A model generated the notes under the pieces. The model ran no database searches. It saw only the letters and a list, made by a program, of their open reading frames with translations, and was not told where the DNA came from. DNA of 8,158 bases from Microcaldota archaeon (GTDB lineage: Archaea; Micrarchaeota; Micrarchaeia; Anstonellales; VGKX01): positions 1 through 8,158 of the forward strand of contig JAKALW010000040.1 in NCBI GenBank assembly GCA_021823945.1, in the 5' to 3' direction. Shown here piece after piece: positions 1 to 5,751 of this stretch. The translations under genes and the position numbers were made by a program. Position 1 is the stretch's first letter. Every line of letters starts with the position of its first letter.

Positions 1-7
1 CGAAATA

Positions 8-12
8 GGAGG
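8..12 (+). promoter_or_regulatory. Shine-Dalgarno site of the 221-aa gene
   Basis: The sequence GGAGG lies ten bases before the ATG at 23 and matches the anti-Shine-Dalgarno end of 16S rRNA. It supports that ATG as the true start. Any promoter lies outside the window. Confidence 0.7.
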
Positions 13-22
13 CTAAAAAACC

Positions 23-688
23 ATGTCGATTTCCATAGGCCCCATAAAAATCAAGCCCCCGGAGATTATGCGCAGGCTGACCTCCGAAATAACGCTTCCG
101 GAAGAGCACAAGGCGCTTTTCCAAAGGCTCTATTCCAAAAACGAGCCCGAGCAGATGGAAGCGGCTATTGATTTTGGCAATGTCCACGACATACGGCTCC
201 TTGCTATGCTCCAGTTCTCATTGAAAGACGACGTGCTCGACGAAGTCCTTGCGCACGCCATCGCTAACAATTACCAGGTGGCGCAAAAGCAAAGCGTCAG
301 GCTATTCTCGCTCATGGCCGCGTCGCACATGATAGACAATCCGGACTTTTTTTCCAGGATAATAGGCGCAATACTGAGCAATACGGAATCTTCCGAGGAA
401 AGGTGCGACCTGATATACGTGATGGCGTGCTTGTTCGAGGAGTTCGGGCACAACATACACATGCGCGACGGCACTTTCGTGTCGCAAAAAATCGGCGGGG
501 AGTTCGTCAATGCCCTGCTCGCGATTGTTTCTACGCAGACACAGCCCGACGAGGTCAGGGTGGCGGCGGCTGTCGGCATAAAAAAGACAATCCAGAACGC
601 CAACATAAGCATGAAGTTCGCGCCCCAGACAATCCAGAACATTGTAAGCGTGGTCAAGGAATTCGACGATGTGCCTGCCAATTCCTAG
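23..688 (+). CDS. Hypothetical 221-aa all-helical protein, possibly HEAT-like
   Basis: I do not recognise this protein. It has no signal peptide or membrane segment, so it is probably cytoplasmic. The sequence reads as a series of amphipathic helices separated by short turns (about residues 20-35, 40-55, 58-80, 85-120, 125-145, 158-170 and 175-215). Such spacing would suit HEAT/ARM-like helical repeats, a scaffold fold, but no repeat consensus is clear enough to name a family. No catalytic motif is visible. The start is well supported by a strong GGAGG site at 8-12. The next gene begins 93 bases downstream and has its own candidate promoter and ribosome site, so the two need not be one operon. 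Codon use resembles the neighbouring genes. The reading frame is confident; the function is unknown. Confidence 0.8.
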   Translation: MSISIGPIKIKPPEIMRRLTSEITLPEEHKALFQRLYSKNEPEQMEAAIDFGNVHDIRLLAMLQFSLKDDVLDEVLAHAIANNYQVAQKQSVRLFSLMAASHMIDNPDFFSRIIGAILSNTESSEERCDLIYVMACLFEEFGHNIHMRDGTFVSQKIGGEFVNALLAIVSTQTQPDEVRVAAAVGIKKTIQNANISMKFAPQTIQNIVSVVKEFDDVPANS

Positions 689-728
689 CTGAAACCCGAT
701 TAGAAAACAATAATAAGGCAAATTCCCA

Positions 729-737
729 AAATTAATG
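729..737 (+). promoter_or_regulatory. Candidate TATA box for the pilin-like gene pair
   Basis: The A/T-rich AAATTAATG lies about 50 bases before the ATG at 782. An archaeal start site about 26 bases downstream would give a leader of about 24 bases carrying the ribosome site at 768-773. This is a weak match to the archaeal TATA consensus. Confidence 0.3.
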
Positions 738-767
738 CTGTAAGTTCTCAAGGCAGGAAACATTTTT

Positions 768-773
768 GGGGTG
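768..773 (+). promoter_or_regulatory. Shine-Dalgarno site (GGGGTG)
   Basis: GGGGTG lies eight bases before the ATG at 782, resembles the archaeal GGTG-type ribosome site and fixes the start of the 84-aa pilin-like gene. Confidence 0.55.
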
Positions 774-781
774 TTTGCTGA

Positions 782-1036
782 ATGGATAAAACTAGGAAAG
801 GCCAATTGTCCGCTGAAATGCTCATTCTTCTCGCAGTGCTTTTAGCTGTGGCGGCGCTTGTCGCATACCAGCTCATGAAGACAGCGAATAGCTCAGCCGG
901 AATCGTCGAAGGCCAGGCAAACGCGACAATGAACAGCGCGTGCAGCATAAACCCAGTCGCAGGCTGCCCGTGCGGCCCAAACAATGCATGCGCAACCGGA
1001 TACACGTGCGACACGTCAACAAACAAGTGCAACTGA
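782..1036 (+). CDS. Small cysteine-rich protein with class III (archaeal type IV pilin-like) signal peptide
   Basis: An 84-aa secreted or surface protein. The N-terminus (MDKTRKG then QLSAE) matches the archaeal class III signal peptide: a short charged leader, cleavage expected after Gly7 by a prepilin peptidase of the PibD/EppA/FlaK type, and Glu at mature position 5. A hydrophobic helix follows (about 13-32). Such proteins assemble into pili or stay anchored by this helix. The remainder is unusual for a pilin: residues 54-84 hold six cysteines (54, 62, 64, 70, 76, 83; spacing C-x7-C-x-C-x5-C-x5-C-x6-C) and many Gly, Pro, Asn and Thr, suggesting a small disulfide-stabilised knot. NSS (36-38) and NAT (47-49) are possible N-glycosylation sites. 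It lies only 12 bases before another class III protein, so the two are probably co-transcribed. The leader assignment is confident; the role (minor pilin, tip subunit or adhesin) is inference. Confidence 0.85.
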   Translation: MDKTRKGQLSAEMLILLAVLLAVAALVAYQLMKTANSSAGIVEGQANATMNSACSINPVAGCPCGPNNACATGYTCDTSTNKCN

Positions 1037-1048
1037 TAAGTTGGTGTG

Positions 1049-1441
1049 ATGGCGCGCGGGCAGGTATCTGCTGAGTATCTCATCATACTAGCCGTGTCAC
1101 TGGCGGCAATAGCCCTGGCGGCAGGCGCGCTTTTCTCCTTTTCATCCCAGTACAGGGCGCAGATGGGGCAGGCGCAGGCTGATTCTGCCGCAAGGCAGAT
1201 ATACGATTCCGCGTGGCAGGTCTGCACTTTTGGCGAGGGAAACGCCCGGACAGTGGACGGCTTGCCTGCGAATTTCACGCTTGCCCAGGGCAATTCTGAT
1301 AATGTTATCAAGGTTGGCGTGCAAGGCGTGAACTCTGCTTTTGAAATCCCGTGCAATGCTACCCTGCAATCGCAGGACTATTCGGGAATGGTAAGGATTG
1401 AATACGACAGCAACAGCGGGACAGCAAGCTTCTCACAGTAA
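1049..1441 (+). CDS. Class III signal peptide-containing, pilin-like protein
   Basis: A 130-aa pilin-like surface protein. The leader MARG precedes the QVSAEYLIIL motif, with cleavage expected after Gly4 and Glu9 as mature Glu5. A hydrophobic helix covers about residues 10-32. It continues into a polar helix to about 57 (the N-terminal pilin spine), then a beta-rich, low-charge C-terminal domain. Cys59 and Cys102 could form one disulfide; NFT (75-77) and NAT (103-105) are N-glycosylation sequons. I chose the ATG at 1049; the GTG at 1046 is directly upstream and in frame and would add one residue. The only ribosome-site-like sequence is GGTG at 1043-1046, very close to the ATG, so coupling to the gene ending at 1036 is likely. 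It is probably one pilus or surface operon with the preceding cysteine-rich protein. No assembly ATPase or membrane platform gene is in the window, so the pilus type cannot be named. Confidence 0.87.
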   Translation: MARGQVSAEYLIILAVSLAAIALAAGALFSFSSQYRAQMGQAQADSAARQIYDSAWQVCTFGEGNARTVDGLPANFTLAQGNSDNVIKVGVQGVNSAFEIPCNATLQSQDYSGMVRIEYDSNSGTASFSQ

Positions 1442-1489
1442 AAAACAAGATTAAAAGAAGAATAAAGGCGTGGGCGGCAAAATCACGCC
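1441..1489 (-). terminator. Candidate intrinsic-like terminator after the ribonucleotide reductase gene
   Basis: Read on the minus strand, the stop codon at 1503-1501 is followed by a hairpin with GGCGTG/CACGCC arms (1484-1489 and 1467-1472, 11-base loop). A T-rich run with TTTATTCTTCTTTT and a final TTTTT follows, down to 1441. T-rich tracts are the usual archaeal termination signal. The same stretch is A-rich on the plus strand, so it is not an obvious terminator for the pilin-like genes. Confidence 0.5.
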
Positions 1490-1500
1490 ACTGCCATATC

Positions 1501-3747
1501 TCAAAGCTCGCACGAGCCGCCGGCGCACGCCAGTTCCTTTGCGCCTTTGGTGTCGTCGTCTTTTTCGTACAAGAGTATTGCCGAGAAGTCGATTGGCGGG
1601 AAGGCAGCTTTCAGCTCATTGTACCTCTTCTCGTCAATCTCCTCGTATGGCGCAAGCGCGTAAACGTGGTTGTCGCGCGGGAGGAAGGAAAGGCCGCCGA
1701 GCATGTCCCAGTTTTCGTAGAGCCAGTTGGCAACCGCAATCCATTCATTGTCGCCAACAGATATCGTGACCGAGGGATTGTGCTCTGTGAAATTCTCCTT
1801 TACCATTTTCCAATATTCGAGCTGCTCTATGGCGCTCAGGTCGTTTCTGAACTTGGAGCCTTCCGGAGCCTTGACGGGGAACTCCAGCACATAAGTGGTC
1901 GCGTTCTCATAAGTCTGCCCGACTTCGGGGTAATACGGGACTTTCTGGTCGCGAAGCATCTTGAACAGGCTGTCGGTGGAGGCTATCCTGATGCGCCGGA
2001 TGTAATATTGGGAATGCCTCGGGTGTAAGCCGGAGGACGAGTCCACAAGCTGCGATACTGTGCCTGAAGGCTTCACGCACGTGACCGCGGATGCCTGATT
2101 TATGCCAAACTTCCTGGCGTATTCACGGTTTACCTCTACTGCCTTGTCGCGAATAGCCCGCATGACTTCGGGATTCCTGACTGCCGGGCAGTCCCACTGG
2201 CCCGTGATGGAAACACCAAGCAGGCGTTCCGTCTCGCAATTCGTCTTCCATCCCTGCGACAGGTATGGGAAATGGGTTAGGGTTGCCTGGAATGTGCCCA
2301 TTATGGACGCTATCCTGGCCTTTTCGAGGAGCGTCTTTAGGGTGTCCTCGTGCCTTGCGACTATTTCGGTCAGATTGCAAAATTCCTTGGACTTGAGGAC
2401 GATTTCGCCGCAGGGATTCGTGCCAGAAGTGGCAGCGTCCTTTTCAAAGACCTTCCAGCGCCGCTGGGGCATCTGCTTTTGCAATCCGCCCCTGTTGAAT
2501 ATGCCGCGCTCGCCAGTGCCGCTTTCGGCAAGCGAGACCCACTCGTCAAGGAAAACCTTTGAAGACGGCTTCTCAAGATACACGGCAGAATTGTTGGCCA
2601 TTGAGCGCTGCGGCTCGTTGAGGTAGAACTGCCCGGTCTTCGCGTGGCGCATGTCAGAGTCCTTCAGGTCTGAAAGGGAAATCAGGGCAGTGCGCCTCAC
2701 GCCGCCCATGACCACTACCTCGCCTATCTTGCAGATTATGTCATGCACGTCAATGGGCAGGAGCTTCTTTCCCTGCTTTGAAAGAATCTTCGCGCGGGAA
2801 AACTCGAGCACCGCCCTCAATGGTCTGGGGCCGGAACTCTTGCCGCCAAGCGTGTGCAGGCGGGCGCCCTGCGGCCTGACTTTTGAGAAATCGAAGTCTA
2901 TGTCCTCGCCATTGTACCATGCGGTGAGGCCCTTTATCAGCGCGTCAGCCCAGCCTTCCTTGCTGTCCTCGACAACGTGCGTTGCCAGCTTCACGCCCGA
3001 TTGCGCCTTAATCTCCGGAAGCCTCGACACGGTCTGCTCCTCTACCGAGAAGCCCACGCCGGTGCCGCACATTGACAGGTACATGATTTCGCCAAAATCC
3101 TGCAGGCATGACGGAGCTACGTATGAGCAGTTGTACGCAGCTACATTTGTGGTCCTTGCGGCCTTGCCCGCTGCCCACAAAAGCCTCATTGACGGCATGA
3201 CCTCCATTTTGAGTATCGCGAGCCTAAGCTCAGCATATTCGTTTTCAGTGAGCTTGGAGCCGAGGCTCTCCTTCATGAAAGATATGTAGCGGTCTATCGT
3301 CTCTATCCAGGTCTCGCGCCTGCCCTCAGCCTCAATCCAGCGCGAATATGTCCTGTAATAAATGAACTCGGAAAGCGGGCTTGAGAAATACTGCCTGCCC
3401 TCCTCGACAAGCTTCCTGACGTTCTCCGGGATTTCCTTTTTCTTCTCGCGCAGGTTGGAGCGCTCCTGCCGGTAAAGTATGTAAGCCTTCGCAGTGGACG
3501 CGTGGCCCTGTTCAATGAGCACCTTTTCTACTATGTCTTGTATCTGCTCTACTGTTGGGATTGAATGGCCATCGAACTCCTTTTCAAGCAGAGATTCCAC
3601 GCCAAGCGCGAGCGATTCCGCGACTTTCCGGTCGGCTCCGCCCACGGCCAGGGCGGCCTTGAATATGGCGTTTATGACCTTTGCCCGATCGTAAGGGACA
3701 ATCCTCCCGTCCCTCTTTTTTATCTGCTTCAAGGTCAACCCGGCCAT
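1501..3747 (-). CDS. nrdJ: Ribonucleoside-triphosphate reductase, adenosylcobalamin-dependent (class II), with ATP-cone
   Basis: Reduces ribonucleotides to deoxyribonucleotides for DNA synthesis, using a thiyl radical generated from adenosylcobalamin; cytoplasmic. With the ATG at 3747 it has 748 residues, close to monomeric class II enzymes of the Lactobacillus type plus an N-terminal ATP-cone. Visible features: ATP-cone at about 5-95, the allosteric nucleotide-sensing domain; NCSY (Cys207) and FCNL (Cys457), expected to be the active-site redox pair; NPCGE at 444-448, whose Cys446 is the expected radical cysteine; and a C-terminal CAGGSC (Cys741, Cys746), the CX4C pair that passes electrons from thioredoxin or glutaredoxin. 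All key cysteines are present. The frame stays open upstream to a TTG at 3807 and an ATG at 3798, but the ATP-cone begins just after 3747. The extra 20 residues look unlike protein, and the TTG lies inside an NrdR-like operator. GTGTGAT before 3747 is a weak ribosome site. No separate reductase activase or small subunit is nearby, as expected for class II. Confidence 0.95.
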   Translation of the reverse strand: MAGLTLKQIKKRDGRIVPYDRAKVINAIFKAALAVGGADRKVAESLALGVESLLEKEFDGHSIPTVEQIQDIVEKVLIEQGHASTAKAYILYRQERSNLREKKKEIPENVRKLVEEGRQYFSSPLSEFIYYRTYSRWIEAEGRRETWIETIDRYISFMKESLGSKLTENEYAELRLAILKMEVMPSMRLLWAAGKAARTTNVAAYNCSYVAPSCLQDFGEIMYLSMCGTGVGFSVEEQTVSRLPEIKAQSGVKLATHVVEDSKEGWADALIKGLTAWYNGEDIDFDFSKVRPQGARLHTLGGKSSGPRPLRAVLEFSRAKILSKQGKKLLPIDVHDIICKIGEVVVMGGVRRTALISLSDLKDSDMRHAKTGQFYLNEPQRSMANNSAVYLEKPSSKVFLDEWVSLAESGTGERGIFNRGGLQKQMPQRRWKVFEKDAATSGTNPCGEIVLKSKEFCNLTEIVARHEDTLKTLLEKARIASIMGTFQATLTHFPYLSQGWKTNCETERLLGVSITGQWDCPAVRNPEVMRAIRDKAVEVNREYARKFGINQASAVTCVKPSGTVSQLVDSSSGLHPRHSQYYIRRIRIASTDSLFKMLRDQKVPYYPEVGQTYENATTYVLEFPVKAPEGSKFRNDLSAIEQLEYWKMVKENFTEHNPSVTISVGDNEWIAVANWLYENWDMLGGLSFLPRDNHVYALAPYEEIDEKRYNELKAAFPPIDFSAILLYEKDDDTKGAKELACAGGSCEL

Positions 3748-3801
3748 AAAATCACACGCCCTCAAAACGGTTCCCTGCGCCAATCGGCGACGTGGCATAA
3801 A

Positions 3802-3817
3802 CCACAATATATAGTGT
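3802..3817. promoter_or_regulatory. NrdR-box-like operator, proximal (box 1)
   Basis: CCACAATATATAGTGT agrees at 15 of 16 positions with the NrdR-box consensus as I recall it (acaCwAtATaTwGtgt). It lies 55 bases before the chosen nrdJ ATG. Its core is also a possible TATA box on the minus strand (ACTATATATT), so a bound repressor would cover the promoter. The assignment rests on motif and context only. Confidence 0.65.
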
Positions 3818-3833
3818 TTTGAAATCCGCTAAG

Positions 3834-3849
3834 ATACTACTTATAGTAT
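3834..3849. promoter_or_regulatory. NrdR-box-like operator, distal (box 2)
   Basis: ATACTACTTATAGTAT agrees with the same consensus at 12 of 16 positions and has six complementary base pairs in each arm around a four-base centre. It starts exactly 32 bases from box 1, leaving a 16-bp linker, which is about three helical turns and the spacing known for tandem NrdR boxes. Confidence 0.55.
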
Positions 3850-3859
3850 TTATAAAACA
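3847..3859 (-). promoter_or_regulatory. Candidate TATA box of nrdJ
   Basis: On the minus strand TTTTATAAATA is a strong archaeal TATA match. A start about 26 bases on would fall near 3828, between the two NrdR-like boxes, giving a leader of about 80 bases to the ATG at 3747. The alternative TATA inside box 1 would start near 3783 with a leader of about 36 bases. Sequence alone does not decide between them. Confidence 0.4.
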
Positions 3860-3869
3860 AACGGAATTC

Positions 3870-3917
3870 TGTGGTTTTTGCGTGTTTTTGCGGTTTGGAA
3901 ATGACAAAAAAACCACA
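3870..3917. repeat. Inverted repeat TGTGGTTTTT / AAAAACCACA with 28-base loop
   Basis: The arms at 3870-3879 and 3908-3917 are perfect 10-bp complements. The loop contains a second GTTTTTGCG-like stretch echoing the left arm. It lies between two divergent promoters and could be an operator, a hairpin in a transcript, or chance in A/T-rich DNA. Confidence 0.4.
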
Positions 3918-4096
3918 CAGGAAAAATCATGCTCGCCAAAACGCGCTGCAGGAAATCCGAGATTGTTGGGATGCCGGGCACTTGCAAAAAAAAGGCAGGG
4001 CAATACAGACTTGTGCATTGCTCCGCATTATGGCGGCCCTACGCATGCGCGGGCTGTTGCAAAGCAGGAACCTCTGAATTCTCACTTGCGCATCTC

Positions 4097-4103
4097 TTAA
4101 TAA
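4097..4103 (+). promoter_or_regulatory. TATA box of the HAD gene (leaderless promoter)
   Basis: TTAATAA starts 30 bases before the ATG at 4127, so transcription should begin at or next to the start codon. No Shine-Dalgarno site precedes that ATG, which fits a leaderless transcript. The same heptamer occurs at the same distance before the gene at 7362. Confidence 0.6.
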
Positions 4104-4126
4104 CCATATTTGGCAAAAACAACAAT

Positions 4127-4795
4127 ATGGCATTCAGGATACAGGCTATAATATACGATTTCGACGGCGTGGTTGTGGACTCGGAGAGCCTGCACAAGGA
4201 ATCTTTTGAAAAGGCCCTTGAAAAATGGAAAGTCTCAGTGCCGCAGGAGACATGGTACAACAGGTACACCGGCACGGGGTCAAGATACATAATGCAGGAC
4301 CTCTTCGAAAAATACTCGATTAAAGAGGACGTTGGCAAATGGGTCGGGATAAGAATGGAGCTTTTCGACAGGATGTCGCGCGAGAGGAAAATCGGGACAA
4401 TTCCCGGATTCATGGAATTCTTCAAATCCGCACAGGGCGCAGGTGTGCCGCAGATGATAGCCTCGGGCGGGCACAGGAAAAACATCGAGGCAATGCTCAA
4501 GAACATCGGGCTTTTGGGGCATATTGATTTTGTCGGGTTGGAGGACGTAAAAAACCGCAAGCCCGACCCGGAATGCTTCATAATCTCGGCAAGGAGGATG
4601 GGCGTTGAGCCGTCAGGCACCGTGGTTTTTGAGGACTCGCCAAGCGGACTTGCAGCCGCCATTTCAGGAGGGTTCAAGTCAGTGGCGCTTCTCACGTCCA
4701 CGACCAGGGAGAGGCTTGCGGGGGCTGGCATGTATTCCACGGATTTTAGGGGCCTGAGCCTGGAAAAAATCCAAACTGCTGTTTTCCAGGACTAG
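4127..4795 (+). CDS. HAD-superfamily (subfamily IA) hydrolase, beta-phosphoglucomutase/phosphatase-like
   Basis: A 222-aa cytoplasmic enzyme acting on a phosphorylated small molecule through an aspartyl-phosphate intermediate. All four HAD motifs are present: DFDGV with nucleophile Asp11 and acid/base Asp13; ASGG with Ser113; NRKPDP with Lys145; and VFEDSPSG with Glu169-Asp170 for magnesium binding. A helical cap domain occupies about residues 18-90, placing it in subfamily IA with beta-phosphoglucomutase, phosphoglycolate phosphatase and sugar-phosphate phosphatases. The substrate cannot be read from the sequence. I chose the ATG at 4127 because the fold begins there and a TATA box sits 30 bases upstream. 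The frame is open back to 3929, but that extension is not protein-like. It is a single-gene unit, divergent from nrdJ and convergent with the transporter gene; no functional link to either is evident. Confidence 0.9.
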   Translation: MAFRIQAIIYDFDGVVVDSESLHKESFEKALEKWKVSVPQETWYNRYTGTGSRYIMQDLFEKYSIKEDVGKWVGIRMELFDRMSRERKIGTIPGFMEFFKSAQGAGVPQMIASGGHRKNIEAMLKNIGLLGHIDFVGLEDVKNRKPDPECFIISARRMGVEPSGTVVFEDSPSGLAAAISGGFKSVALLTSTTRERLAGAGMYSTDFRGLSLEKIQTAVFQD

Positions 4796-4806
4796 AAAAT
4801 ATCTTC

Positions 4807-4850
4807 CAATCCAGCTGTCTTCCAGGATTGACTTATTTTTCCTATTTCCT
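4807..4850 (+). terminator. Candidate terminator between convergent genes
   Basis: CAATCC (4807-4812) and GGATTG (4825-4830) form a 6-bp stem with a 12-base loop. A T-rich run (TTATTTTTCCTATTT) follows directly. It lies 12 bases after the HAD stop codon. The T-rich tail overlaps the last codons of the opposite transporter gene. Confidence 0.45.
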
Positions 4851-5720
4851 CTCGCGCATGCCGGAAAGAAGAAGCAGGGCAAGGCACCCGATTATGAACG
4901 CGAGCCCGAAAAGCTGGCGCTGCGTCACTGCCTCGCCAAGGAACATGCCTGCAAGCAGCACTGTCAGCGCAGGAGCTGGAATCAAAAGGGCAGTTGAGAA
5001 GGAAAGCCCGAGCCGCTTTATTGCCCCGTAATATGTGACATATGCCACAAGCCAGCCCACAATTGCGTGGAATACCACGTAAGGCAGCATTGGGAGCGGA
5101 AGGAGCATCTCCGCGGGGTTCACAAGCATGCCGAGAATGAAAAGCGCCACGCCTGCTGGGAGCGCGGCTGCGCAGGAAAGCACCAGCGGATCGGTTCCGC
5201 CTATTTCCTTCATTGAAAAGACATAGCCGAGCTGGACAGACGCCACGCTTGCAAAAAGCAGGGCGACTGCCGCAGGATTGAGAAGCGTTCCGCCAAACGG
5301 GTTGACTATGAAAAATATTATGGCGCCCACCATGACGGTGGTGATTGCAATCCTGGACAGGCTTATTTTCTCAGAGAGCAGCCACGCGGAGAAAGCGAGC
5401 GCGAAAAACGGCTCTGACTGGAAAAGAAGCGTGCTGTCCACGGCTGAGAGGGATTTTTGGGCGAAGAAAAACAGGACCGAGAAGGCGAAATATGAAAGCG
5501 CCGATAGCTTGAGCGCGCGCGGGATTGCACGCATTGCCTCGGCGTGCCTGCCTTTCATTAAGAGGTATGCGTAGGACACGGCAAAAGCGATGAGCAGCGT
5601 CACTGAAGAGAAAAGGAGCGGGTTTAGATACCCCAGTGAGAATTTCGAGCTGACTGGAAGCACCGCGCTTGTGAGCATGGCGGCAAGGGCAAACAATATG
5701 CCTGCCTGTTTCGGGTTCAT
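4842..5720 (-). CDS. EamA/DMT-superfamily transporter (10 membrane helices)
   Basis: A 292-aa integral membrane protein of the drug/metabolite transporter superfamily, which exports or exchanges amino acids, nucleotide sugars or other small metabolites. Ten hydrophobic segments are visible (about 6-28, 33-54, 70-88, 95-114, 121-140, 149-168, 178-199, 208-230, 238-259, 264-286), arranged as two EamA repeats of five. The LLFQSEPFFALAFSAWLLSEKIS segment in the first half and LLIPAPALTVLLAGMFLGEAVT in the second are the usual EamA pattern: a helix followed by a conserved Glu in a short loop. The C-terminus is short and basic (RERK), expected in the cytoplasm. Length is typical. The ATG at 5720 precedes the first helix with only a weak ribosome site (GGGCAGTG). 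The gene lies 31 bases after a small gene on the same strand and is probably co-transcribed with it. The substrate cannot be predicted. Confidence 0.9.
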   Translation of the reverse strand: MNPKQAGILFALAAMLTSAVLPVSSKFSLGYLNPLLFSSVTLLIAFAVSYAYLLMKGRHAEAMRAIPRALKLSALSYFAFSVLFFFAQKSLSAVDSTLLFQSEPFFALAFSAWLLSEKISLSRIAITTVMVGAIIFFIVNPFGGTLLNPAAVALLFASVASVQLGYVFSMKEIGGTDPLVLSCAAALPAGVALFILGMLVNPAEMLLPLPMLPYVVFHAIVGWLVAYVTYYGAIKRLGLSFSTALLIPAPALTVLLAGMFLGEAVTQRQLFGLAFIIGCLALLLLSGMRERK

Positions 5721-5725
5721 TTATA

Positions 5726-5737
5726 CACTGCCCAGTG
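5726..5737. repeat. Small palindrome CACTGCCCAGTG before the transporter gene
   Basis: Two 5-bp arms flank CC in the 31-base gap between the 88-aa gene and the transporter start. On the transcript it could form a minimal hairpin close to the start codon and affect its translation. It is short enough to be chance. Confidence 0.25.
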
Positions 5738-5751
5738 CTTCAGGAAGGGTT

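Larger units (their letters stand above)
3818..4126. other. Divergent intergenic region without a convincing gene
   Basis: About 310 bases separate nrdJ (-) and the HAD gene (+). The left end holds the distal NrdR-like box and a TATA box; the right end holds the TTAATAA box of the HAD gene. In between are a long-loop hairpin (3870-3917) and a mixed-composition stretch at about 3925-4090. Short open frames exist on both strands, including an upstream extension of the HAD frame to 3929, but their translations (clusters of Cys, Arg and Lys, no hydrophobic pattern) do not look like protein. No tRNA arms or C/D-box RNA signals were found. A small RNA in 3925-4090 cannot be excluded. Confidence 0.5.

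Noticed and set aside
302..805. Minus-strand 167-codon frame opposite the 221-aa gene and its downstream gap
   Set aside because: It lies antisense to a gene with a strong ribosome site and has His/Arg/Tyr-rich composition without a fold pattern.
1470..3822. Several plus-strand open frames of 66-212 codons across the reductase region
   Set aside because: They are antisense to a full-length, motif-complete ribonucleotide reductase, lack ribosome sites and give Ser/Arg/Pro-rich translations typical of shadow frames.
3748..3860. Cobalamin riboswitch before the B12-dependent reductase
   Set aside because: The leader is at most about 80-110 bases and shows no B12-box-like conserved element; such riboswitches are mainly bacterial and longer.
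3925..4095. tRNA or C/D-box RNA in the gap before the HAD gene
   Set aside because: No T-loop GTTCRA motif, no cloverleaf arms and no C-box/D-box pair were found on either strand.
3929..4126. In-frame 66-codon extension of the HAD protein starting at 3929
   Set aside because: The translation is rich in Cys, Lys and Arg without a domain. The HAD fold starts at 4127, and a TATA box at the right distance points to 4127.
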